Assembly: GCA_903848465.1 (NCBI GenBank) | Contig: CAINGK010000070.1 | Location: forward strand, 1-64,000 | Direction of reading: 5' to 3' | Source of the DNA: an uncultured Verrucomicrobiota bacterium | GTDB lineage: Bacteria > Verrucomicrobiota > Verrucomicrobiia > Verrucomicrobiales > Verrucomicrobiaceae | DNA length: 64,000 nt | Notes under the pieces: model-generated | Database searches by the model: none | Seen by the model: only the letters and a program-made list of their open reading frames with translations | Told to the model about the DNA's origin: nothing | Program-made: the position numbers and the translations under genes | In this document: piece by piece, positions 1-6,847 of the stretch | Numbering within the stretch: the stretch's first letter is position 1 | Layout of the letters: the number at the start of each line of letters is the position of its first letter

Positions 1-23
1 ATGACCGGGTGGCCCTCGTGAGC

Positions 24-62
24 GCAGGCTTGTGGAATCACCACCTAGCCACCCAAGCCTGC
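24..62. repeat. Inverted repeat near window start
   Basis: GCAGGCTTG at 24-32 is matched by its reverse complement at 54-62, leaving a 21-base loop. No T-run follows, so it is not a typical intrinsic terminator. The first 114 bases otherwise hold no recognisable gene; all three forward frames are short. Confidence 0.3.
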
Positions 63-114
63 AACCCATCCTGAGCGCAGCGCCCCTGCCACTTTCTGCT
101 CGCGCTCATCCAGT

Positions 115-324
115 TTGTTATCCGAGAACAAGTCTATTGAGGCGATCTTGAAGGAGCAAAAGGCGGATGGCTCCTGGGCCGTGACCGATGAGGAACGCGG
201 CTGGATGAGAGATGCAGGCGGGAAGAAAACGCGGCCTGCGGGTGGTGTGATCTACAGCCTCGATTTTGTGCAGAATGTGAAGGCGCTGAGCACGTGGCTG
301 AAAGAAAAAGGAGGCTCACGATGA
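115..324 (+). pseudogene. 3' fragment of an unidentified secreted-enzyme-like gene
   Basis: The reading frame is open only from base 49, after stops at 19-21 and 46-48; the protein-like part starts around the TTG at 115. It reads as a C-terminus of about 70 residues (KEQKADGSW, then GVIYSLDFVQNVKALSTWL). The ending, a hydrophobic strand followed by F-x-x-N-V-x-x-L, resembles C-termini of planctomycete/verrucomicrobial pectate-lyase-like proteins, but I recall this only loosely. There is no ATG, no signal peptide and no upstream domain, so a truncated or frame-broken remnant is more likely than an intact small gene. The next gene lies directly downstream. Confidence 0.35.
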
Positions 325-338
325 ACGCGAGGATGTTT

Positions 339-409
339 TGGAGCTCTGCACAGGCCGTTGGACGTTCGAGAGCGCCGGAGGACCGGCGCACTCCAGGACG
401 CTGGCGCGT
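339..409. repeat. Dispersed palindromic (REP-like) element, family 1, copy 1
   Basis: The core at 371-391 is identical over 21 bases to 16521-16541. It contains GCGCCGG-AGGA-CCGGCGC, a 7-bp stem with a 4-base loop. Similarity extends on both sides (GGAGCT, GGACGT, then AGGACGCT). The copy lies in the gap before the DUF1549/1553 gene, and any reading frame through it gives a spurious Arg/Pro-rich peptide (APEDRRTPGRW), so it should not be used to extend the downstream gene. Confidence 0.75.
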
Positions 410-422
410 TTATTTCAGACCC

Positions 423-2348
423 ATGCACGACCTCCACGCCATTCTCTTCATTGCGGCGCTCTTCTGCTGCACTTCAACCTTTGCCGCTGAGAAATATGAA
501 AACGCCACGCCGTGGTCGTACCAACGCATTCTGCGTCCGGTGGTGCCGGTGGTGAAGGATGCGACGTGGCCGAAGGATGATATTGATCGTTTCATTCTCG
601 CGCGGCTGGAGAAGGACAGCCTGCATCCGATTGGGGATGCTTCGCGTCTCACGCTGATTCGGCGTGCGTCGTTTGACCTGCTGGGACTGCCGCCGACGCA
701 GGAGGAGGTGGAACGATTTGTGCATGACAGCGCGCCGGATGATGTGGCGTTTGCGAAGGTGGTGGAGGCGTTTCTCCAGAGCGAACGTTTTGGCGAACGG
801 TGGGCACGGCACTGGCTGGATGTGGTGCGCTATGCGGACAGTGTGGGACGGGTGTGGAATGCGCCGTTCCTGTATGCAGCACGTTATCGCGACTGGGTGA
901 TCGATTCTCTCAACGCCGACAAACCTTACAACCGCTTCGTCGCCGAACAGATCGCGGGTGATTTGCTGCCTGCAACCACGGTGCTGCAAAAGCGGGATCA
1001 AATTGTCGGCACGGGCATGCTCGCGCTCGGCAGCATGGATCTTCAGGAAGGCAGCTACGAGCAGTTTTTGCTGGATCAGGTGGATGATCAGATTGATGTG
1101 GTGTCGCGTGCTTTCATGGGGCTGACACTGAGCTGCGCGCGGTGCCATGACCACAAGACGGAACCTGTGAGCCAGAAGGACTACTATGCGCTGGCGGGCA
1201 TTTTTCACAGCAGCCGCACGCTCAGCGGCACGCCGAACCGCAATGATGAGGCGCGCGGTGGCTATGTGAGCGCGGAGGCGCTGGTGGATCTGCCCACCGC
1301 GCTTAACGAACGCGTCGGCCCACCCACGAAGCTGCCAGCGGGCGTGCATTCGATGGATGACATCCGAACGATGGGCAATCCGAAGGAAACCGTCCGCTAT
1401 GACCACGACCCGCATTTCTGCATGGGCGTGATCGAGGGCGAGATCAAGGACTGCGAACTCGCGGTGGGTGGCAAGGTGTCTGACCGCGAAGCCGCTCCGG
1501 AACGGGGCAAGTTCGGCATTCCCGCCCTGCCCCCGCTGCCGAAGATTCCGGCTCAGTCCTCCGGGAGGCTGGAGCTGGCGCAATGGATGACGCAGCCCAC
1601 GCATCCGCTGACTTCGCGGGTGGCGGTGAACCGCATCTGGCAGCATCTGTTTGGTGAAGGCATCGTGCGAACGGTGGATGATTTTGGCACCACAGGAAGT
1701 GATCCCACGCATCCTGAACTGCTGGATCATCTGGCGATTCGTTTCGTCGAGGGCGGGTGGTCGGTGAAGAAGATGATCCGCACGCTGATGCTCAGCCGCA
1801 CCTACCGCCTGGCGAGCACGGGAAATCCTGAACACCCGGATGCTGGGAACAAGCTGCGGTGGCGGATGAATCCGAAGCGACTGGAACTGGAACCGCTGCG
1901 GGACACGCTGCTGCAACTGGCGGGCAAGCTTGCGCTTGACCGACCTGAAGGCATTCAGGTGGTGGGAACCGGAGGCAAAGGGCGGCATGGAGTGACGCGC
2001 GGACTGCTCAGCATCGAAGATCCATACCGAACGATTTATCTGCCAGTGGTGCGGGACAATGTGCCGGAGCTTTTTAGTACTTTTGACTTTCCCGGACCGA
2101 CGCAGATCAAGGGGCAGCGCGATGTGACGACGGTGGCACCGCAAGCTTTGTTTTTTATGAACAACTCGATGGTGGATGAACTCTCAGCTGAGATCGCTGG
2201 CAAGACCGGGAAGGATGTCAAAGGTGTCTATCGACTTGTCCTTGGACGAGAGCCGTCCAGCGAGGAGGTGCGCGATGCGGGTGAATTGGATCTGCAGACA
2301 CTGGTGCAGGCGCTGCTGGGTACGGCGGAGTTCAGATATGTTTTTTAG
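423..2348 (+). CDS. DUF1549/DUF1553 secreted protein
   Basis: A secreted protein of 641 residues typical of Planctomycetes and Verrucomicrobia; biochemical role unproven. The frame is open from 294, but I choose the ATG at 423 because it begins a clear signal peptide (hydrophobic FIAALFCCTSTFAA) while the stretch before it is coded by a repeat. DUF1549 covers about residues 30-250 (WPKDDIDRFILARL, LDVVRYADS) and ends with CARCHDHK near residue 238, a CxxCH heme-type motif. DUF1553 covers about 375-620 (RVAVNRIWQHLFGEG). The N-terminal cytochrome module found in many relatives is absent. The DUF1501 gene downstream is its usual partner. Confidence 0.9.
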   Translation: MHDLHAILFIAALFCCTSTFAAEKYENATPWSYQRILRPVVPVVKDATWPKDDIDRFILARLEKDSLHPIGDASRLTLIRRASFDLLGLPPTQEEVERFVHDSAPDDVAFAKVVEAFLQSERFGERWARHWLDVVRYADSVGRVWNAPFLYAARYRDWVIDSLNADKPYNRFVAEQIAGDLLPATTVLQKRDQIVGTGMLALGSMDLQEGSYEQFLLDQVDDQIDVVSRAFMGLTLSCARCHDHKTEPVSQKDYYALAGIFHSSRTLSGTPNRNDEARGGYVSAEALVDLPTALNERVGPPTKLPAGVHSMDDIRTMGNPKETVRYDHDPHFCMGVIEGEIKDCELAVGGKVSDREAAPERGKFGIPALPPLPKIPAQSSGRLELAQWMTQPTHPLTSRVAVNRIWQHLFGEGIVRTVDDFGTTGSDPTHPELLDHLAIRFVEGGWSVKKMIRTLMLSRTYRLASTGNPEHPDAGNKLRWRMNPKRLELEPLRDTLLQLAGKLALDRPEGIQVVGTGGKGRHGVTRGLLSIEDPYRTIYLPVVRDNVPELFSTFDFPGPTQIKGQRDVTTVAPQALFFMNNSMVDELSAEIAGKTGKDVKGVYRLVLGREPSSEEVRDAGELDLQTLVQALLGTAEFRYVF

Positions 2349-2368
2349 ACTTAAAGCAATACTTCACT

Positions 2369-2683
2369 ATGCACTCTTCAAATGTTGCCGCGATCCAAGG
2401 TCTCGCCTTGCGAAGACTTGAAAAGCTTCCTTCCAACACCTTGCATTCATTGTCAGCCTGCTTGGAAGGAAAATCTCTTCATTTGAGGGCAGTGATTCAG
2501 CCTGGTCTACCGGCTTTACAACTCGACAAGCTTAACATCGTCTTATCTGTAATAGTCGAGGATCTCAAGTATGTCTTAGGCAAGCAGTGGAACGTGCGAT
2601 CTGAAAAGGTAGAAACCCCGGACTCACAAGTTCTCGAACCATTGCAGTTCGAAATCTTTAACTGCCAAAATAACACGCAATAG
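2369..2683 (+). CDS. Doubtful 104-residue ORF in the gap between the DUF1549 and DUF1501 genes
   Basis: The 343-base gap 2349-2691 is less GC-rich than its flanks and holds this single forward ORF with an ATG. The product (MHSSNVAAIQGLALRRLEKL...) has no signal peptide, membrane segment or motif I know, and no clear ribosome binding site precedes it. Partner DUF1549/1501 genes are often nearly adjacent, so the gap is unusual; it may hold regulatory sequence, a small gene or a decayed insertion. I do not recognise it. Confidence 0.2.
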   Translation: MHSSNVAAIQGLALRRLEKLPSNTLHSLSACLEGKSLHLRAVIQPGLPALQLDKLNIVLSVIVEDLKYVLGKQWNVRSEKVETPDSQVLEPLQFEIFNCQNNTQ

Positions 2684-2691
2684 TCTGAATT

Positions 2692-4038
2692 ATGCCGACC
2701 CGCCGCTCCATCCTCCAATCTACCAGCACCGGCTTTGGCTGGCTGGCGTTTAACGCGCTGCATCAGCAGTGGGCGAGTGCGGCGGCACCGCCGAAGACGA
2801 TCAATCCGCTGGCACCGAAGGTGCCGCACTTTGCGGCAAAGGCGAAGCGGGTGATTTTCATGTTCATGCAGGGCGGGCCGAGCCATCTGGACACGTTTGA
2901 TTACAAGCCGGAGCTTGCGAAAGCGGAGGCGGACAAGGTGCAGAAGTACATGGGGTCGGTGTTTGAATTTAAACCGCGCGGCAAAAGCGGCATCATGATT
3001 TCAGAGGCGTTTCCTGAGCTGGCCAAGCATGCGGATGATCTGTGCCTGCTGAACGGGATGCAGACGCGCACGAATGCGCACCAGATGGCGACGGTGGCGC
3101 TGCATATCGGCAGCGAGACGTTTGTGCGGCCTTCGATGGGGGCGTGGATCGTCTATGGTCTTGGCACGGAGGCGGAGGATCTGCCGGGCTTCGTCACCAT
3201 CAATCCCGTGGGCGACGGTGGTGCGATGAACTATGGCAGCGCCTTTTTACCCGCGTCCTTTCAAGGCACGCGCCTCGTCAGCGGTGGCGGTGGAGTACCC
3301 GACCTGAGCAACGGACGACTCAGCGATGCGCAGCAGCGCAAGCAGATCGAGTTCATTCAAAAGGCAAATCGCAAGCTGCTCAGCGGGGATCCCGGCAATC
3401 CCGAAATCGAGGGCATCATCCAGAGCTATGAACTGGCCTACAAGATGCAGACAAGCGTGCCTGAGATGCTGGATCTCGACAAAGAGCCGCAGCATATCCG
3501 TGACATGTATGGCCTCGATGAGTCAGAAACGGAGCGCTTCGGCACGCAATGTCTCATGGCGCGACGAATGGCGGAAAAGGGCGTACGCTTCATCCAGCTC
3601 GGCTCCCCCGGCTGGGATCATCATAACAACCTGCGAGAGAGTCTCGCGCGGCAGTGTACTTCCATTGACAAGCCTATTGCGGGATTGATCGCGGATCTGA
3701 AGCAGCGGGACATGCTCAAGGACACGCTCATTATCTGGGGCGGTGAATTCGGTCGTGGCAGCGGCTATGACAATGAACCGTACAATGGTCGTGGGCATAA
3801 CGGCGGCGGCTATACCATGTGGATGGCGGGTGGTGGTGTGAAAGGCGGCTTTACCTACGGCAGCACGAATGACCTGGGGAATACGGCGGAGACGGGGATC
3901 ATTGGCACGCATGATCTGCATGCAACGGTGCTGCATCTGCTGGGGATCAATCACGAGCGGCTGACGTATCGCTATGCGGGAAGAAATTTCCGGCTGACGG
4001 ATGTGAGCGGCGAGGTGGCGAAGGCGATCTTGGCGTGA
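2692..4038 (+). CDS. DUF1501 protein, Tat-exported
   Basis: DUF1501 proteins (448 residues here) are related to the alkaline phosphatase/sulfatase fold; their substrate is unknown. The N-terminus MPTRRSILQSTSTGFGWLAF is a twin-arginine signal. Family landmarks are FMQGGPSHLDTFDYKP near residue 65, a GGEFGRGSGY segment near 350, GRGHNGGG near 365, and the C-terminal GTHDLHATVLHLLGI. It follows the DUF1549/1553 gene, the standard pairing in PVC genomes; the two are thought to work on the same extracytoplasmic substrate, but this is context only. Normal length, no damage seen. Confidence 0.92.
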   Translation: MPTRRSILQSTSTGFGWLAFNALHQQWASAAAPPKTINPLAPKVPHFAAKAKRVIFMFMQGGPSHLDTFDYKPELAKAEADKVQKYMGSVFEFKPRGKSGIMISEAFPELAKHADDLCLLNGMQTRTNAHQMATVALHIGSETFVRPSMGAWIVYGLGTEAEDLPGFVTINPVGDGGAMNYGSAFLPASFQGTRLVSGGGGVPDLSNGRLSDAQQRKQIEFIQKANRKLLSGDPGNPEIEGIIQSYELAYKMQTSVPEMLDLDKEPQHIRDMYGLDESETERFGTQCLMARRMAEKGVRFIQLGSPGWDHHNNLRESLARQCTSIDKPIAGLIADLKQRDMLKDTLIIWGGEFGRGSGYDNEPYNGRGHNGGGYTMWMAGGGVKGGFTYGSTNDLGNTAETGIIGTHDLHATVLHLLGINHERLTYRYAGRNFRLTDVSGEVAKAILA

Positions 4039-4068
4039 GGGTGCGCATCCAGAAGACAGCCGGGACGG

Positions 4069-5493
4069 CTATCCTCCGATTGCTCGCTTCAGAAGATTTT
4101 CGGTGATGCGCTGGACGCGGGTGTCGGGGCCGTGGGGGCGGGAGTAGTGGCTCCAGACGGGCATGTGGCCGGGGGGCTTGCTCATGCCCTGGGCCCACCA
4201 GATGGTGGCGGCATTGAAGACGAAGTTGTTTTTTGGGCCGGGATAAATCGTGGCGGTCCACTGCTGGGGATTCACGCCACCCTGCCAGGCTGTGCCTCCG
4301 GCGACGACTTCGAGGCCATCGATCTTGGCGGGATCGCCATGGTACTCCCAGCCGACCATGCCGGGGATGGCATCGCCCTGCTGCATGCCGGTGCCTGCGA
4401 AGAGCCAGTGATTTGGCTGGGTGCAGATCCAGTCGCCGCCGCCGTTCACGGGGATGACATTGATCGCGCCCATGAGGAGGCCTTCATCGGGGCCGGTGGT
4501 GTGGCCGATGAATTTTTTCAGCTCGTCAAACTTGGTTTGCCGGGCAAGGCCGCCATAGGGGGCATCGCGTGTGAGGATGCGGTTTGGCACAGCGCTGGAG
4601 GAGTCGCGGAGGGGGCTGACCCAGCAGACGGAATTGCCGGAGAGAAAGAGGAGGTTTACCCCGGCATCTCGCATGGCCATGGCGCTGTGGTACTGGCGGA
4701 CGTCCCAGTATTCGTCGTGGCCGGCGCTGATCCAGGCTTTGCATTTCAAACCGCGCTCCGGGGTGAGCATGTCGCTGTTGGAGCAATAGCTGACATCGTA
4801 GCCGTGCTGCTCCAACCAGTAGGCGAGAGGAAACTCAAAGCAGAGCCATTCGCCGCTGCCGACGGACTGCGGGTTCTCATAGATCTGGCGATACTTGCCG
4901 TAAGGGCGGTCAAAGCTGATGTCGATGCCGGGCGGGCTGACCATGCCGGGGCTGGTGCCGTCGTCGTAGAGAGAGAAGGTGTCGGGCCAACGATTGTAGG
5001 CCTGCCAGGTGTTGTCGCTGCATTGCAGGAGGATGTCGGCTTTGCGGTCGTCTTTGACGATGAAGACGATGTAGCTCTGCCAGTAGGGCTCGTCCGGGGA
5101 TGTGGGCAGCGTCGTGAGCCTGCCGAGGTATACGCCGCTGAGCCAGTCGGGAGGGATCGTGATGGAGGTGGTCTTTTCCCAGCGGCATTCGCGAAGGCGG
5201 TTTGCGCCGATCTCGGGGACAGGTTGTTCTTTGCCTTCGAAGGGGCCGAGTTCAGTCATCAAGCGTGCGCCGCAGCCGCCGTAGTAGCCGGTGCGGAAGA
5301 TTTCGAGTTTGAAGCGAGCGGTTGGTTTTGTGCTGACGAAGATGTCCAAGGTCTCGCCCGCTTTGACCGACTGCCGCGAGCAGTAGCCTTCGATGAAGGA
5401 GGTGCGGATGCCCTCATTCTTGTCGAGGCGCATGCGGGTGAGCTGCCAGTCGCGCGAGCCGGGCTTGGAGTTTTCAGCAGTGATCAGGGACAT
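4069..5493 (-). CDS. N,N-dimethylformamidase beta-subunit-like protein (DUF6605-type)
   Basis: The 474-residue product matches the pattern of the large-subunit-like C-terminal domain of dimethylformamidase: IEGYCSRQSVKAGETLDIFVST, RTGYYGG, then LLQCSDNTWQAYNRW, a flavour of YSNADMLTPERGLKC and SAGHDEYW. The family has a beta-sandwich followed by a glutamine-amidotransferase-like domain. There is no signal peptide, so it appears cytoplasmic. The small subunit of the characterised enzyme is not next to it, so the true substrate is unlikely to be DMF; amide or glycan-related hydrolysis is open. It lies 32 bases downstream of the SDR gene on the same strand and may be its operon partner. Confidence 0.75.
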   Translation of the reverse strand: MSLITAENSKPGSRDWQLTRMRLDKNEGIRTSFIEGYCSRQSVKAGETLDIFVSTKPTARFKLEIFRTGYYGGCGARLMTELGPFEGKEQPVPEIGANRLRECRWEKTTSITIPPDWLSGVYLGRLTTLPTSPDEPYWQSYIVFIVKDDRKADILLQCSDNTWQAYNRWPDTFSLYDDGTSPGMVSPPGIDISFDRPYGKYRQIYENPQSVGSGEWLCFEFPLAYWLEQHGYDVSYCSNSDMLTPERGLKCKAWISAGHDEYWDVRQYHSAMAMRDAGVNLLFLSGNSVCWVSPLRDSSSAVPNRILTRDAPYGGLARQTKFDELKKFIGHTTGPDEGLLMGAINVIPVNGGGDWICTQPNHWLFAGTGMQQGDAIPGMVGWEYHGDPAKIDGLEVVAGGTAWQGGVNPQQWTATIYPGPKNNFVFNAATIWWAQGMSKPPGHMPVWSHYSRPHGPDTRVQRITENLLKRAIGG

Positions 5494-5525
5494 GCCCAGA
5501 TTACGCGAATTGAAGGCAAAAACGA

Positions 5526-6278
5526 TCAGTAGGTCGCTCTGCCGCCGGAGAGATCGAAGACGGCGCCGGTGGTGAAGGAGCAGTCTTCTGAGGAGAGCCA
5601 GGCCACGAGGGCGGCGGCCTCTTCCTTCTTGCCAAAGCGGTTCATCGGGATCTTTGAGAGCATGTAGTCAATGTGCTGCTGCGTCATCTGCTTGAGGATG
5701 TCGGTCTCGATCACTGCGGGCGTGATGGCGTTGACGATGATGTTACTGGTGGCGAGTTCTTTGCCGAGCGATTTTGTCAACGCGACGACCCCGGCCTTGG
5801 AGGCACTGTAGTGTGCGGCGTTGGGATTCCCCTCCTTGCCAGCGATGGAGGCGATATTCACGATGCGGCCATAGCCATTTTTCAGCATGTGTGGCACCAC
5901 TGCATGGCAGCAATGGAAGGGGCCGTTCAAATTGATCGCCATCACGCGCTGCCATTCGGCGGGGTCGGTTTCCCAGGTCTTCGCATTCGTGCCGGCGATA
6001 CCTGCGTTGTTCACGAGGATGTCGATCTTGCCGAAAGCACCGATGGTGGATGCGGTGGCGCTTTCCACGGAGGTGATGTTGGTGAGGTCCACTGTGGCGG
6101 CGTGAACTTTTCCTAGGGCAGAAAGTTCAGCTTTGGCAGACTCAAGTGCCGCAGCATCAATGTCCCACAGGCAGACGCCTGCACCTGAGCGCAAAAGGCG
6201 TTCTGCGATGGCGTAACCGATTCCACGTGCGCCACCGGTGATGATGGCAACTCTGTCCTTGAGGTCGATTTGATTCAT
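5526..6278 (-). CDS. SDR-family NAD(P)-dependent oxidoreductase
   Basis: A classical short-chain dehydrogenase of 250 residues. Start chosen at MNQIDLKDR; an in-frame ATG 12 bases upstream would add four residues. The cofactor motif is TGGARGIG (about residues 14-21), followed by NNAG near 89, the catalytic Ser in IASIAG and YSASK near 150. The C-terminus GAVFDLSGGRATY is typical of 3-oxoacyl-ACP-reductase-like and sugar-acid dehydrogenases (for example 2-keto-3-deoxy-fuconate dehydrogenase); the sequence does not separate these. The FKBP gene ends about 18 bases upstream on the same strand, so they are probably co-transcribed. Confidence 0.9.
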   Translation of the reverse strand: MNQIDLKDRVAIITGGARGIGYAIAERLLRSGAGVCLWDIDAAALESAKAELSALGKVHAATVDLTNITSVESATASTIGAFGKIDILVNNAGIAGTNAKTWETDPAEWQRVMAINLNGPFHCCHAVVPHMLKNGYGRIVNIASIAGKEGNPNAAHYSASKAGVVALTKSLGKELATSNIIVNAITPAVIETDILKQMTQQHIDYMLSKIPMNRFGKKEEAAALVAWLSSEDCSFTTGAVFDLSGGRATY

Positions 6279-6296
6279 GGGACAGAGCAATCGTAC

Positions 6297-6701
6297 TTAA
6301 TCCTCCCAGACTTTCAGCAGTTCCACTTCAAAGATCAGGGTTTCATTTGGCCCAATGTCGATTCCTGCGCCGCGTTTGCCATAGGCGAGCTCAGGCGGAA
6401 TGAAGAAGCGGAACTTAGCTCCCTCCTGCATGAGCTGTAGCCCCTCGGTCCAGCCTTTGATCACACGCTTGAGCGGAAACTCTGCCGGTTCGCGTCCGGC
6501 GAGGTAGGAGCTGTCGAACTCTACACCGCTGAGCAGGGTGCCGCGATAGTTCACCACGACAGTGTCCTTCGCCTTGGGGCTTTTGCCTGCGCCGGGAGTG
6601 ATCACTTCATATTGCAGGCCGCTGGCGGTGGTGGTGATGCCTTCTTTTGAGGCATTTTCGGCGAGGAAGGCTTTGCCGGTTTCGAGAGCAGATTGGGACA
6701 T
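6297..6701 (-). CDS. FKBP-type peptidyl-prolyl cis-trans isomerase
   Basis: A 134-residue protein with a short helical lead (SALETGKAFLAENASKEGI) typical of bacterial Mip/FkpA-like FKBPs, then a single FKBP domain: SGLQYEVITPGAG, VVVNYRGTLLSGVEFDSS, WTEGLQLMQEGAKFRFFIPPELAYG and NETLIFEVELLKV. Aromatic and Asp pocket residues (Y, F, D, W) are present. No export signal is visible, so it likely acts in the cytoplasm. It is the first gene of a reverse-strand group with the SDR gene, and is divergent from the cytochrome gene at 6848 across a 146-base gap with no feature I can name. Confidence 0.95.
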   Translation of the reverse strand: MSQSALETGKAFLAENASKEGITTTASGLQYEVITPGAGKSPKAKDTVVVNYRGTLLSGVEFDSSYLAGREPAEFPLKRVIKGWTEGLQLMQEGAKFRFFIPPELAYGKRGAGIDIGPNETLIFEVELLKVWED

Positions 6702-6847
6702 GGAAAAGAGGGGGTAAAACGGGCGCGCTCCATCAGCGCAAGCTTTGGCGCATGCAACCGCAAATCAGGCACAATGCGCCGTTGGTTTCGACGAAATCCC
6801 TGCCACCTTTCGTGCGTACCTAGAATACCCCCATTCTTCCCTTTTTC

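Noticed and set aside
24-62. Intrinsic terminator at the inverted repeat
   Set aside because: The loop is 21 bases and no T-run follows the stem.
474-2144. Reverse-strand ORF of 556 residues
   Set aside because: It lies fully opposite the DUF1549/1553 gene, is rich in Arg, His and Gln as expected for an antisense frame in GC-rich DNA, and shows no motif.
4132-5532. Forward ORF of 466 residues opposite the DMFase-like gene
   Set aside because: Gly/Ala/Val-rich antisense translation with no family motif; the reverse strand has clear conserved blocks.
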